Both the position numbers and the translations under genes were made by a program. From Massilia rubra (lineage in GTDB: Bacteria > Pseudomonadota > Gammaproteobacteria > Burkholderiales > Burkholderiaceae_D), in assembly GCF_011682065.1 (NCBI RefSeq), contig NZ_VUYU01000020.1, positions 1 through 64,000 of the forward strand: a stretch of DNA of 64,000 nt, read 5' to 3'. Positions within the stretch are counted from its first letter, which is position 1. The number at the start of each line of letters is the position of its first letter. This document shows positions 17,087 through 26,631 of the stretch, one piece after another. Under the pieces are notes generated by a model. That model had not been told where the DNA came from. It ran no database searches and worked only from the letters and a program-made list of their open reading frames with translations.

Positions 17087-18531
17087 GCCTGTTGCATCCT
17101 CTGTGCGCGGTAGAGTTCGACCTCGGCGTCGTAGGCGGACAAGAATACCTGCCCGAACACGGTATGGAAGTCTTCCTCCACGGCGGTCACCGCCGCCTGG
17201 TGCAGCGCGCGATAACGCACCCACGCGCGCCCGTCGCGTCCCTTCGGCATCAGGCGGTCGTACCAGACGTCGGCGCCCATTTGCTTGTCCACCACTTCCG
17301 GACTGAAATTGCGCAGCAACTGATTGAGCGCGGCGCGCATGCCCGCCAGCATGCCCATCTGGTGGGCCTGCAGGTCATGGAAGGTATCGTCCACGGCGCG
17401 TTCGGACGTCATGAAGCCGGAAAACGGTGGCCCGAACATTTGTTTGAGTACGGTCTGGGCATCCGGCAGCAGCTTGAGCGGATTGTTTTCCTTGTCGAGC
17501 ATCATGGTCAGCTCGGCCTTGACTTCCCGCTTGATGATCGTGCGGCTGGTCAACAGGTTCATGGAGCCGCCGACCAGTTTGCTCAACAGGCGGCCGGCCT
17601 GGTGAAAGTGCGCTTCGGTCAGGGTGCCTTCATTGGGCGTAAAGCCGGCGCCATCCAAAAACGCGGCGACCATGCTGGCGGCGTCCGGCGTTGGCGGCGC
17701 CGGGTCGCAAGACGTGGGCCGCGTTGCCGCCTGGGCAGGCGACGACGCAATATCAGCAGCGAACCGGGCTGGCGTGGGATCTGCTTGCGCGCCGCTGGCA
17801 ATCGCCGGGCCAAACAAGGAGCTGGTGTCGAAGGGTGCGGATGCCGCATGTTCTTGTTGCACCAGTTCCAGCAGCGCAGTGCTGGTGTCGGGCAAGGCGC
17901 TGGCACTGTCGGCGAACAGATTGCTGTGCGATTCCGCGCCAGGGTTGGCAAAGAAATCGAGCGGATCGACTGACGGATTGCTGAGCGTCGCAAGGGCGTC
18001 ATCCGGCAAGAGCACGTCCGGCGCTGCCGCCTGCGCGACCGCCAGCGGCGCCGACACTGGCACGGTAGCGGCAAACAGCCCGGCGCTCGGTGCCGGCGCA
18101 AAGTCGGACACAAGGTTGTCCCAGAAAGCGTCGTCGGGAGCCGCCATCGCCGCTGGCGGCGCCGGCGCCGGTGCGACACTCACAGGCGCCATGTCGATTG
18201 CATCCTCCACGTCGGCCACCGGCTGGTCGCCAACCTGCAGCAGATACAAACCAATCCGTACCTGGTCGCCATCCTGCAGGCGCCAGGGCTGGTTGCCCGT
18301 CAATGCCGCGTCATTCACTTCAACCGGGCAGACCGTACTCAGGTTGGCCAGGTAAGCACCACTGTCATCGATACGCACCGATGCCTGCAAGCGTGAAATC
18401 TGCCTGGTGTCGTCGACCAGCACCAGATGATTGTCCGCGCCCCGGCCGATGGTTGCGCCGGGCCGGAAGAAGTCCTTGCCGACCGGCTTGTGTAGCGGCT
18501 GTCCGGCGTGTTCGAGGATGGTCAATCGCAT
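17080..18531 (-). CDS. tagH: T6SS-associated FHA-domain protein TagH
   Basis: 483 aa. An N-terminal FHA domain (residues ~1-105; TIGRGADNHLVLVDDTRQIS and RLQASVRID) binds phosphothreonine. Pro/Ala-rich disordered sequence fills ~110-290. The C-terminal ~190 residues (AFLDGAGFTPNEGTLTEAHF, GRLLSKLVGGSMNLLTSRTI, EVKAELTMMLDKENNPLKLL, GPPFSGFMTSERAVDDTFHD) form the TagH/VasC-type domain. In T6SS the FHA protein is the target of the PpkA/PppA pair. It starts 12 bp after the tssQ-like stop and overlaps the phosphatase start. Confidence 0.92.
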   Translation of the reverse strand: MRLTILEHAGQPLHKPVGKDFFRPGATIGRGADNHLVLVDDTRQISRLQASVRIDDSGAYLANLSTVCPVEVNDAALTGNQPWRLQDGDQVRIGLYLLQVGDQPVADVEDAIDMAPVSVAPAPAPPAAMAAPDDAFWDNLVSDFAPAPSAGLFAATVPVSAPLAVAQAAAPDVLLPDDALATLSNPSVDPLDFFANPGAESHSNLFADSASALPDTSTALLELVQQEHAASAPFDTSSLFGPAIASGAQADPTPARFAADIASSPAQAATRPTSCDPAPPTPDAASMVAAFLDGAGFTPNEGTLTEAHFHQAGRLLSKLVGGSMNLLTSRTIIKREVKAELTMMLDKENNPLKLLPDAQTVLKQMFGPPFSGFMTSERAVDDTFHDLQAHQMGMLAGMRAALNQLLRNFSPEVVDKQMGADVWYDRLMPKGRDGRAWVRYRALHQAAVTAVEEDFHTVFGQVFLSAYDAEVELYRAQRMQQAC

Positions 18532-18543
18532 GCGTGTTCCCGA

Positions 18544-19035
18544 TTATGGCTTGGCTGGAAGGGCGGCTTTTTTGCGGGCGGCATCGAACGCCGGCCCCCA
18601 GGTCGGATGCGAACGCTCGGCTTCGGGCAACTGAAAGCGTGGATCGAGCACCATCACGCGCTCTGCTTCAGCATTGCACAGCGCGGTCTTCTTTGTGAGG
18701 CAGTAGCTGAACGCCAGCAGCTTGTGCGCCTGGACTTGCGTTGCGATGCTTGCAAAATCGATGGCCTTGCTGGTGGTCAGGTGAGCGATGACGCCTTTGA
18801 AGTCACCGGCAGTAAACTGCTTGTCGGCTTCCGCAATGGCGGCCTGCGCGCGCTGTTCCATGGAGTTCAATATCACTGCGGCGGGCCTGGCCGCTGGCGC
18901 TGGCGCGGGCGTCGCCACTGGCGCGGTGTCAGTACTGGCGCACGCGCCCAGCCAGAGCGGGGCGCCGATCGCCAGCACAGACGCGCCGGTTCTCAACATG
19001 GACATCGGAGGGCGAACGTTAAAAAGACGCTTCAT
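18544..19035 (-). CDS. TssQ-like T6SS-associated lipoprotein
   Basis: 163 aa from MKRLFNVRPP; the longer frame adds 44 arginine-rich non-homologous residues. A signal peptide ends in the lipobox LWLGAC (Cys ~32), followed by an Ala/Pro-rich linker (TPAPAPAARPA) and a helical, TPR-like domain (RAQAAIAEADKQFTAGDFKG, VQAHKLLAFSYCLTKKTALC, MVLDPRFQLPEAERSHPTWG). This architecture matches the TssQ family seen in betaproteobacterial T6SS clusters, thought to be a periplasmic-facing lipoprotein. It lies 31 bp after tssH. The family name is from memory of such clusters; the lipoprotein call is direct. Confidence 0.75.
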   Translation of the reverse strand: MKRLFNVRPPMSMLRTGASVLAIGAPLWLGACASTDTAPVATPAPAPAARPAAVILNSMEQRAQAAIAEADKQFTAGDFKGVIAHLTTSKAIDFASIATQVQAHKLLAFSYCLTKKTALCNAEAERVMVLDPRFQLPEAERSHPTWGPAFDAARKKAALPAKP

Positions 19036-19066
19036 CAAGAATTCTCTCGTAATAAGTGAGGCAATG

Positions 19067-21745
19067 TCAGTGCGGGAGTGCCGACAGTTCATCGGCCCGC
19101 GCCGCCGGGGTGGCCGGCGCGGCGTGCGCATGCTCGAAGCGATACGTGAACTCGCCTCCCTGCGCACCGATCGTCACACCCGTCAGTTTTTCGGGCGCGG
19201 ACAAGCGCAGCAAGATCTCGCGGCTGATGTGCGGCAGCACCGTCTGCGTCAATACCGCGTCGACCATGCGCCCGCCGGATTCGAGCTGGGTGCAGCGTTG
19301 ACCGAGCAGGGCCACGGCGGCGTCTTCATAGGTGAACGCAATGTCATGGTTGGCCAGCAGGCGGCTGCGGATGCGATCGAATTGCAGCGCGACGATACGC
19401 GCCAGCATGCTGTCCGACAGGGGGAAGTACGGCACCACCGACAGGCGACCGAGCAAGGCGGCCGGGAACACCTTCAGCAGCGGTTCGCGCAGCGCGCCGG
19501 CCAGCGCATCCACGTCCGGCATCAGGTCCGGGTCCTGGCACAGGCGCGTCAAGAGATCGCTGCCCACATTCGAGGTCAGGATGATGACGGTGTTCTTGAA
19601 GTCGATGTAGCGGCCTTCGCCATCTTCCATCCAGCCCTTGTCGAACACCTGGAAGAAAATTTCATGCACATCCGGATGGGCTTTTTCGATTTCATCGAGC
19701 AGGACCACGCTGTACGGACGCCGGCGCACCGCCTCGGTCAGCACACCGCCTTCGCCGTAGCCGACATAACCTGGCGGCGCGCCTTTCAAGGTGCTGACGG
19801 TATGGGCTTCCTGGAATTCGCTCATATTGATGGTGATCAGATTCTGCTCGCCGCCGTACAGGGTTTCGGCCAACGCCAGCGCGGTTTCGGTCTTGCCCAC
19901 GCCGGACGGACCGGCCAGCAGGAACACGCCCACCGGCTTGTTCGGATCATCCAGGCGTGCGCGCGCGGTCTGCACGCGGCGCGCAATCGCTTCAAGCGCA
20001 TGTTGTTGGCCGATCACGCGCCGGCCCAGCGTGTCGGCCAGTTCCAGCACCGCTTCGACGGCGTCGCCGACCATCCGTCCGACCGGAATGCCGGTCCAGT
20101 CCGCAACCACGGCGGCCACTGCATGGGCGTCCACCGCGGTGTGGATCAGCGCTTGTTCTTCCTGGTGCAGTTCAAGCTGTACCAGTACCGCTTGCAATTG
20201 GCTCAGGCGCGCGGCACGCTCGCCGGGAGCGGCCGCCTGCAAGGCTTCACGCAAGGTAAATATTTGTTCCGCCATGAGCTTTTCGGCGTGCCAGCGCGCG
20301 CTGATGGTGTCGAACTCGTGCCGCTCGGCGGCGATGCGCCGGGCCAGCGGTTCAAGGCGGCTGGCGTCGCCCGCGCCGAGATGGCATTCATGTGTCACGA
20401 TGTCCTGTTCGACCAGCATGGCGTCGATGCGGCGCTGGCAGTCCTCCAGCATGGGCGGCTGGCTGTGCTGGCTCACTGCCACGCGGGCGCAGGCGGTGTC
20501 GAGCAGGCTGACGGCCTTGTCGGGTAACTGGCGCGCCGGAATGTAGCGGTGAGACAGCGCCACAGACGCCACGATGGCATCGTCGAGCAGCAGCACGCGG
20601 TGGTGGGTGGCCAGCTTGTCGGCCAGGCCGCGCATCATGGTGACGGCGCGCGCCTCGTCCGGTTCGGCGATCTGCACGACCTGGAAACGGCGGGTCAGGG
20701 CGGCGTCTTTTTCGATGTATTTCTTGTACTCGGCCCAGGTGGTGGCGCCAATGGTGCGCAGCTCGCCGCGTGCCAGCATGGGTTTTAACAGATTGGCGGC
20801 GTCGCCAGTGCCGGCCGCGCCGCCAGCGCCGATCAGGGTGTGAATCTCGTCGATGAACAGGATGACCGGCCGGGCGCTGGCCTGCACCTCGGCGATCAAT
20901 TCGCGCAGGCGTTTTTCGAATTCGCCTTTGACGCTGGCGCCGGCTTGCAGCAGGCCGATGTCGAGCAGCAGCAGGTCGACGTCACGCAGCGGCGGCGGCA
21001 CGTCGCCGTTGGCAATGCGCTGCGCGAGGCCTTCCACCACGGCGGTTTTGCCGACCCCGGCTTCGCCTGCCAGCAGCGGATTGTTCTGGCGGCGACGCAG
21101 CAGCACGTCGACCATCTGGCGAATTTCTTCATCGCGCCCGGTGACAGGGTCGATTTCACCGGCGCGTGCGCGTGCAGTCAGGTCGACCGTGTAGAGCGCG
21201 AGGGCCTTGCCGCCGCTGGCCGGAGGCACGCCGTCAAGCGCGCCGGCGGTGGCGCTGGCGGCAGCTTGTTCCGGCGAGCCGGCCAGGATCTGGCCGAAGC
21301 TGCCCGATAGCACGTCTGGCAAGACCCGCTCGAACTGGCGCGAGATACCGATCAGCACATGGCGCAGGCTGTTGGTCTTAAGCAAACCGAGCAACAAATG
21401 CGCACCGCGAATCTTCTCTGCGTTAAACGTCAGGCTGGCGTACACCCACGCGCGTTCGACCGCTTCGTCGATATGGCCGGACAAATCGCTCACCGCACCG
21501 GCGCCACGCGGCAATCGATCCAGCGCCGCCAGCAAGTCGCGCGCCAACTGGTCCCGGTCCACATTGAAGTGGCTGGCGACGTGCTGCAGGTCGCCGTCGG
21601 GCGCCTGCCATAGCTGATGGATCCAGTGCACCAGTTCGACGTAGGGATTGCCGCGCAGGCGACAGAAGGCGGTGGCGCTTTCGATGGCCGCGTACAGGGT
21701 GGGATTGAGCTTGCCGAACAGGGCCAGGCGGCTGATTTCAGACAT
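19067..21745 (-). CDS. tssH: T6SS sheath-recycling AAA+ ATPase TssH (ClpV)
   Basis: 892 aa, the usual ClpV length. It disassembles the contracted TssB/TssC sheath in the cytoplasm. Features in order: Clp N-domain ([20 protein letters not shown]); first AAA module with Walker [11 protein letters not shown] (~residue 225) and Walker [17 protein letters not shown]; middle coiled-coil ([16 protein letters not shown]); second AAA module with [20 protein letters not shown] and [21 protein letters not shown]-terminal [26 protein letters not shown] precedes the ATG. The start overlaps tssG by 8 bp. Confidence 0.97.
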   Translation of the reverse strand: MSEISRLALFGKLNPTLYAAIESATAFCRLRGNPYVELVHWIHQLWQAPDGDLQHVASHFNVDRDQLARDLLAALDRLPRGAGAVSDLSGHIDEAVERAWVYASLTFNAEKIRGAHLLLGLLKTNSLRHVLIGISRQFERVLPDVLSGSFGQILAGSPEQAAASATAGALDGVPPASGGKALALYTVDLTARARAGEIDPVTGRDEEIRQMVDVLLRRRQNNPLLAGEAGVGKTAVVEGLAQRIANGDVPPPLRDVDLLLLDIGLLQAGASVKGEFEKRLRELIAEVQASARPVILFIDEIHTLIGAGGAAGTGDAANLLKPMLARGELRTIGATTWAEYKKYIEKDAALTRRFQVVQIAEPDEARAVTMMRGLADKLATHHRVLLLDDAIVASVALSHRYIPARQLPDKAVSLLDTACARVAVSQHSQPPMLEDCQRRIDAMLVEQDIVTHECHLGAGDASRLEPLARRIAAERHEFDTISARWHAEKLMAEQIFTLREALQAAAPGERAARLSQLQAVLVQLELHQEEQALIHTAVDAHAVAAVVADWTGIPVGRMVGDAVEAVLELADTLGRRVIGQQHALEAIARRVQTARARLDDPNKPVGVFLLAGPSGVGKTETALALAETLYGGEQNLITINMSEFQEAHTVSTLKGAPPGYVGYGEGGVLTEAVRRRPYSVVLLDEIEKAHPDVHEIFFQVFDKGWMEDGEGRYIDFKNTVIILTSNVGSDLLTRLCQDPDLMPDVDALAGALREPLLKVFPAALLGRLSVVPYFPLSDSMLARIVALQFDRIRSRLLANHDIAFTYEDAAVALLGQRCTQLESGGRMVDAVLTQTVLPHISREILLRLSAPEKLTGVTIGAQGGEFTYRFEHAHAAPATPAARADELSALPH

Positions 21746-22814
21746 GAAGTGTTCCTCGTTGACGGTGAGAGTCGGCGCGCGGCGCGGTGCGTTTGTTGGC
21801 CGCGCGTGCCGTGTAATCGATGATCAAGTGAGCGCCTGTTGCGCGCGGGGCGCCGGCCGGCCGCTTTCCCAGCCACGTCGACAGGCCGAGCGGCTGCATC
21901 CGGCTCAGCGCCGCCCTGGGCTTGTGTTCGTCGGCCAGCAACAGCTGGACATCCCAGCTCAAGTCCATGCCGACAAATTCGTGGACCCATTCGACCAGCG
22001 CGGCCACATGTTCGCCACCCGGCAAGAAGCGCTGGTAGTCGTCCAGGGTCAGCGGCCCCAGCACCAGCCGAAAGCGCGACTGGGCGTCGCGCACGGCCAT
22101 GCCAAGCGTGCTGCCCCGGCCAAGCCCCGTGCCCGCGTTACCGAGCGCCAGGCGGTCGGCAGCGGCCAGCCTGACCCAATGCGTCACATGCTCGACGACA
22201 TTGACCGGGATCTCGAAATAGCTGTGCAAGATGGCCCGCAAGCCTTCCGGATTGCGGCTTTGCCGGCCCAGATGGCCGGCCTGGCAGTAGCGCGCATGCA
22301 GGCCGATGGCGCCAGGGCGTTTTTGTGCCGGCAGTCCCATGCCCAGCAGGCTGGCCAGATGCGCATCGAAACGCGCCTCGCCCGGGCGATCGAGCGTGGT
22401 GCTCACCTGGCTATCGGCCCAGGCCCGGTAAAACAGGGTAATGAGGCGATGATGAAACAGGTCGGCAAACGCCACCAGCGTCGGATCGGCCGCCATGCGC
22501 TCGCGTTCACGCGCGTATTCGGTCAGGTGCAGCGGCAGCGGGCCGTTCGGTCCAAACAAACCGAAGCCGTAGATGCCCAGTTGCGGCGCGCGGCCTTCCG
22601 GCTCGCTCAGGCCGGCGACCGAGGCGGGCGCAAAGGCGAGCGACGCCTTTTGTGCCAGGCGCAGCGGTTCCCCGGACGGGTGGCCGGTGCGGCCCAGCGG
22701 CTGCGCGGCGCCCGCGCGCGCGTCGATCCAGCGCAGCAGCGCGAACAGATCGTGCTCGTACGGCGCCTCGCGCAGCCGCTGCCACGGCGCCTGATTGGTC
22801 CAGGTTGGGTTCAT
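21738..22814 (-). CDS. tssG: T6SS baseplate protein TssG
   Basis: 358 aa. TssG pairs with two TssF copies in the baseplate wedge. Family features are LREAPYEHDLFALLRWIDAR, PLRLAQKASLAFAPASVAGL, LGIYGFGLFGPNGPLPLHLT, FADLFHHRLITLFYRAWADS, LRAILHSYFEIPVNVVEHVT and RFRLVLGPLTLDDYQRFLPG. The ATG lies 4 bp inside the end of tssF (ATGA-type overlap), and the stop overlaps tssH, so F-G-H are translated in series. There is no signal or membrane helix. Confidence 0.95.
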   Translation of the reverse strand: MNPTWTNQAPWQRLREAPYEHDLFALLRWIDARAGAAQPLGRTGHPSGEPLRLAQKASLAFAPASVAGLSEPEGRAPQLGIYGFGLFGPNGPLPLHLTEYARERERMAADPTLVAFADLFHHRLITLFYRAWADSQVSTTLDRPGEARFDAHLASLLGMGLPAQKRPGAIGLHARYCQAGHLGRQSRNPEGLRAILHSYFEIPVNVVEHVTHWVRLAAADRLALGNAGTGLGRGSTLGMAVRDAQSRFRLVLGPLTLDDYQRFLPGGEHVAALVEWVHEFVGMDLSWDVQLLLADEHKPRAALSRMQPLGLSTWLGKRPAGAPRATGAHLIIDYTARAANKRTAPRADSHRQRGTLHV

Positions 22815-24679
22815 AACAGCGGCCTGTTGCCCAGGCGGGCCGGCCAGTTGGCGATCCGGCCCCGCTTACCGCTATGGAGCTCCAGCTCGGCGAACAGATT
22901 GACCGACACGTAGCGCGCGAAAAACTGTTCCAGCACCGCGCCAAACAAATACGGACTGTCGCCGGAAAATGCCTGCTCATCGATGGTCACGGCGATCTTC
23001 ACGCCACGTCCATGCACCGGCGGGCCAGGCTGGGGCAGGCGACGGAATACCGGCTGGTGCACCACCGAACGCACGCCTTCGACCTGGCGCTGCAATCCAG
23101 CCTGGCTGTCGTCCAGATACAGGCCCAGCAATTGACGCAGGATCGCCGCGCCTTGCTCGCCATCTTGCTCGAACAGGCCCTGGTGATTCAGGCCGAGGTG
23201 GCTGATCAGCTGCCACGCCAGCTTGCCGTCGGCCAGTGGCGCCTGGGGACGCGAGGGCGCGCGTACGGTCGTGATCGCGCCAACCGGGGCGGAGACATTC
23301 AGCGTGAAGTCGCTGTCGCCGCCGGTACTGAGCAGCAAGGCCAGGTCGCGGTTAGTGCACAGCGTATCGACCGACAGTTGGCGCAGCGAGTCGGCAAACG
23401 GCGCGTCGTGCTGATCGACCAGCGAAATATAGACATCGCTGCCGTTATACGAGGTGCGCGCCCCATGTTGGCGGGCACGCTGCGACAGCAGGCGTGCGTC
23501 GCGCCGCAGGCAGTAGTAGGCGCCATGGTCGCGCGCATCGCGTGCGAATGAGGCATGAAATGGCCGGAACTGGCGGTCTTCGCCGCTGCCGTGGCCCGTC
23601 ATGGACGTCACGCTATGGACTTCGAAGTCGAGCGCCTTGCTGCGGTCGACCAGCAGATGGTACTCATTGACCTTGGGCGTGACCAATACCCGGTCCGCGC
23701 GTTTCGCAAACAGATTCACCACCGGCGTGCAGTGCATGGCCAGGTCGCCCGTGCCGACCAGGCGCTCAAGCGTTGCGTCATCCTGGTCGAGCAGGATGGT
23801 GATTTCGAACTGGGTGCCGGTCACGCCGCGCAAGGCGCGCTGCAAGCCGGCGATACTGAAAAACAGCAGACGCGCAGGGTAGGCAAAATATTCCTGCAAG
23901 ATGCGGTAGCCCTGGAAGTGCCGTTCGTCGACCGGCAGGAGGGCCTGCTCCATATCGAAGCCGTCATGGCGCACCGCGCTGGCGTCGAGAACTTCGCCCC
24001 ATGGCCGGCTGGCCCCATTGCCGCTGTCGGTTTGCCGGCACAGCACGGCGACGCTGTGACCCGCCACCAGTTCCAGCAGGCGCAAGGCGCGCTGCTCGGG
24101 ACCGGCCACATGGAAGGTGAGCTTGTCGAGCGGCGACGCTTCGCAGCGCTGGCCGCCGCCGAATTGCAGGTTGATGCGCAGCGCGGCCTTGGCCCGGTTG
24201 CGCAAGCGTGCCGGAATATCACCCGGTGCGGGGCCGAAACGCACCTGGTCCAGGGTCAGCGGCCACAGTGTGACGGCGTGGCCGGTGCGAAACTCGCAGG
24301 CAGTCTGCTCACCGCGCGCCAGGCCGGCGCGCAGCGATGTTTTGGCCGGCAAGGTGAAGCCCGATGCCAGGCTGCCCACGCTCAGGTCCGGCTGCAACTG
24401 CACGACCGCCATGGACGGCGTCGGCGCCAGGTAGCCAGGGTAGATCGACGTCAGCAACTGCTCGGTAAAGCGGGGAAACTGCGCGTCCATTTTCAGCTGC
24501 ACGCGCGCCGTCAAGAAGCTGAAGCCTTCCAGCAAGCGCTCGACATAGGGGTCGGCCACGTCAATGCCGTGCATGCCCAGGCGGCCAGCGACCTTGGGAA
24601 ATTGTTCGGCGAATTCCGCACCCATCTCGCGCAGGTAGCCCAGTTCGCGGTTGTAGTAGTCCAGCAGCCGTGCATCCAT
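22811..24679 (-). CDS. tssF: T6SS baseplate protein TssF
   Basis: 622 aa from MDARLLDYYNRELGYLREMG; the longer frame adds 31 non-family residues. TssF is the main baseplate wedge protein. The N-terminus is diagnostic, followed by AEQFPKVAGRLGMHGIDVAD, PYVERLLEGFSFLTARVQLK, QFPRFTEQLLTSIYPGYLAP (the PxY region), YFAYPARLLFFSIAGLQRAL, NLFAKRADRVLVTPKVNEYH and EVHSVTSMTG. Its start codon overlaps the tssE stop by one nucleotide (TGATG), and its end overlaps tssG. Confidence 0.96.
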   Translation of the reverse strand: MDARLLDYYNRELGYLREMGAEFAEQFPKVAGRLGMHGIDVADPYVERLLEGFSFLTARVQLKMDAQFPRFTEQLLTSIYPGYLAPTPSMAVVQLQPDLSVGSLASGFTLPAKTSLRAGLARGEQTACEFRTGHAVTLWPLTLDQVRFGPAPGDIPARLRNRAKAALRINLQFGGGQRCEASPLDKLTFHVAGPEQRALRLLELVAGHSVAVLCRQTDSGNGASRPWGEVLDASAVRHDGFDMEQALLPVDERHFQGYRILQEYFAYPARLLFFSIAGLQRALRGVTGTQFEITILLDQDDATLERLVGTGDLAMHCTPVVNLFAKRADRVLVTPKVNEYHLLVDRSKALDFEVHSVTSMTGHGSGEDRQFRPFHASFARDARDHGAYYCLRRDARLLSQRARQHGARTSYNGSDVYISLVDQHDAPFADSLRQLSVDTLCTNRDLALLLSTGGDSDFTLNVSAPVGAITTVRAPSRPQAPLADGKLAWQLISHLGLNHQGLFEQDGEQGAAILRQLLGLYLDDSQAGLQRQVEGVRSVVHQPVFRRLPQPGPPVHGRGVKIAVTIDEQAFSGDSPYLFGAVLEQFFARYVSVNLFAELELHSGKRGRIANWPARLGNRPLL

Positions 24680-25233
24680 CAGTCGGCCACCAGGTTGTGC
24701 AGTTTGGTGTGGCCGGTTTCGATGTCCACGTCGGAACGCACGAGAAACTCCACCGGATACGGTTGCGACCATAGCTGGGCGCGGATCTCGAACGCCAGTT
24801 CATTGTGCAGCGACAGGCTGTCCGGGTCGGACACGCAGCAAACCTGGAGCGTGTCCGGCAGCAGGCGCGGCTCGAACTTGAGAATCGCGCGGCGCAGGCT
24901 GCTGGCCAGTTCCTGGCTGTCGAGTTCGGACAAATGCTTGCCTGACAGCGGAAGAATGCCGTAGTTAAGCACCGAGCGCTGCACCTGCGGGTAAGCCTCC
25001 AGATCGACGTCGGCGGCCATGGCCGTGCAATTGAGCAGCCAGACCAGGTCACGCATGACGGCGCTGCGCAGGGCCGCACTGGACGTCCCAGGCGGCTCCA
25101 TTTCGATGGCTTGCAGCCGGTCGTGGTCGGTCAGGCGTTCCAGCAGGGCCGGGCGCAGGCGGTCGCGCGCACCCTGGCGCAGGCGCTCGGCGTCGTCGTG
25201 ACGCCCGTGCAGGGGGCGGGGGACGTTAAACAT
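24679..25233 (-). CDS. tssE: T6SS baseplate protein TssE (gp25-like)
   Basis: 184 aa from MFNVPRPLHGRHDDAERLRQ; the longer frame adds 21 residues that do not fit. The gp25-like core is clear: RDLVWLLNCTAMAADVDLEA, SVLNYGILPLSGKHLSELDS, LRRAILKFEPRLLPDTLQVC and LAFEIRAQLWSQPYPVEFLV. TssE helps start sheath polymerisation at the baseplate. It overlaps tagJ (8 bp) upstream and tssF (TGATG) downstream. Confidence 0.94.
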   Translation of the reverse strand: MFNVPRPLHGRHDDAERLRQGARDRLRPALLERLTDHDRLQAIEMEPPGTSSAALRSAVMRDLVWLLNCTAMAADVDLEAYPQVQRSVLNYGILPLSGKHLSELDSQELASSLRRAILKFEPRLLPDTLQVCCVSDPDSLSLHNELAFEIRAQLWSQPYPVEFLVRSDVDIETGHTKLHNLVAD

Positions 25234-26056
25234 GGCCGGCCCGCGCGTCGTCGAGTTCGAAAACAATTTCGGCGATATCGAGCAGGGCGTATTCATCCTG
25301 GTCGGTCACCAGCATGCGTTGGCCGATGCCCAGGTATTGGCCTGTCCCCGCCAGCGCCTGCCATTCGGTATACGCGGCGGTCAGGATCTTTTGGTCGCTA
25401 ACAGCGGCAGGCAAGGGGTAACGCACCGGCAAAGCCGCGTGGATTGTCTTGCCGCTCACGAGATCGATGGCGCTATGGGACCAGACCAGCGCGCAGCGGC
25501 TGGTCGGCGGCACAAAACGAATGCGCTGTACCTGGGCGAGTGGCAGCCAGAGATAGCGCTCGCCTGCGAACAGTTCGAGCACCGGGCCAAAGCGGCTGTC
25601 GCCATCGGCCAGCCACGCGAACGGGACAACCGTGTCGCTGCCATGCAGCCGCAGGTGTCCGCTGCGCGCCGGCAGTTCGGCCATGGCGGCGGCGCGCAAT
25701 GCGCCAGCCTGCGCATCGCTACCACCGGCGTCGAGTTGCAAGGCATCGGCCAGGCGTTCGACTGCCGCATCGGCTCCGGAAACGTCGGGCCGACGGGCGC
25801 CGGCGAACACCTGCGCGCGCAGCAGTTCGCAAGCCAGCGGCCGCATATACGTCCCCGCGAGCGAATGGGCGTTCGGATTGAGTGCCAAGGTCATTCCCAG
25901 CGCCGCCTGCGCACGCAACCAGTCGCCGCGCAATGCCTCCACCTGGAACAGCTGCGCGCGCAGGTCCGCGTCCTCCGGTGTGCGTCGGATGCGTTCCTTG
26001 AGCTGCGCATGTTCTTCATCCAGGCTTGCTACTTCAGCGATCGCATGTTGATTCAT
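25226..26056 (-). CDS. tagJ: T6SS accessory protein TagJ (ImpE-like)
   Basis: 276 aa. N-terminal helical TPR-like segment (LKERIRRTPEDADLRAQLFQ, EALRGDWLRAQAALGMTLAL), then the ImpE beta domain (FAWLADGDSRFGPVLELFAG, ERYLWLPLAQVQRIRFVPPT, LRDLVW-like ALVWSHSAIDLVSGKTIHAA). TagJ binds sheath protein TssB and modulates ClpV recycling in species that have it. AAAGGTGG lies 3 nt before ATG. The gene is separated from hcp by a strong hairpin (26074-26103), so its level is probably lower than Hcp. Confidence 0.9.
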   Translation of the reverse strand: MNQHAIAEVASLDEEHAQLKERIRRTPEDADLRAQLFQVEALRGDWLRAQAALGMTLALNPNAHSLAGTYMRPLACELLRAQVFAGARRPDVSGADAAVERLADALQLDAGGSDAQAGALRAAAMAELPARSGHLRLHGSDTVVPFAWLADGDSRFGPVLELFAGERYLWLPLAQVQRIRFVPPTSRCALVWSHSAIDLVSGKTIHAALPVRYPLPAAVSDQKILTAAYTEWQALAGTGQYLGIGQRMLVTDQDEYALLDIAEIVFELDDARAGHV

Positions 26057-26073
26057 GTTCCACCTTTAAGACA

Positions 26074-26103
26074 GGGTTCATTGCGCCTCGGCGCAATGAA
26101 CCC
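26074..26103 (-). terminator. Perfect 14-bp hairpin between hcp and tagJ
   Basis: GGGTTCATTGCGCC (26074-26087) and GGCGCAATGAACCC (26090-26103) are perfectly complementary with a 2-nt spacer. It lies 7 bp after the hcp stop on the minus strand. No long U-run follows (TGTCTTAAAG), so it fits a leaky terminator or an RNA-stabilising 3' end that lets hcp be made in excess over the downstream genes. Confidence 0.65.
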
Positions 26104-26109
26104 CGAACA

Positions 26110-26586
26110 TTACATTTCGATGTTGTCGGTGATGTTCCAGCCCATTGGGCTGCTTGCGCCGTTGCCTTGCTTGTCGGTGTAAGCCTGACGCACTTTTGCA
26201 GCCTGGAAGCCATAGTTCATGACCAGGCGCTCCAGCGTGTCTTGTGGATCGACGCCGATGATCTGCGCCGACGTGACCAGCACGTCTTCCAGCGTGACGA
26301 CGCAAAACTCTTTTTTCGTGCCTGTCGATTTGCACACGTGGACAATCACGCTGCCGACACGCAAACCGCTTGCGCAGTGCTTGATCAAGGCTGGCGTGGC
26401 CTTGTCCATGTAGGCGACCACTTGCAGGTCGTTAAAGCTGGCGCGACCTGCGCCGCCACCGACGACCATGCCACCTGGCTGGCTGGCGCCCCACGAGAAC
26501 GATCGGATGTCGGTCCAATCCTTGTGCTTGTCATCGGTTGCTTCGCCGGTGACGCCAGTTACTTTCATAAACATCATTGCTGCCAT
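26110..26586 (-). CDS. hcp: T6SS tube protein Hcp (TssD)
   Basis: 158 aa, the normal Hcp length. Hexameric rings of Hcp stack into the inner tube and can carry effectors. Visible features: MMFMKVTGVTGEATDDKHKD, WTDIRSFSWGASQPGGMVVG, ASFNDLQVVAYMDKATPALI, VIVHVCKSTGTKKEFCVVTL and ALERLVMNYGFQAAKVRQ-like TLERLVMNYGFQAAKVRQAY. AGGAG lies 6 nt before ATG. It sits downstream of tssC and ahead of the 14-bp hairpin. Confidence 0.97.
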   Translation of the reverse strand: MAAMMFMKVTGVTGEATDDKHKDWTDIRSFSWGASQPGGMVVGGGAGRASFNDLQVVAYMDKATPALIKHCASGLRVGSVIVHVCKSTGTKKEFCVVTLEDVLVTSAQIIGVDPQDTLERLVMNYGFQAAKVRQAYTDKQGNGASSPMGWNITDNIEM

Positions 26587-26631
26587 GTGAAACTCCTAAA
26601 TTGAGAAAAGACTTGCAGGGTTGGTGCTTGC

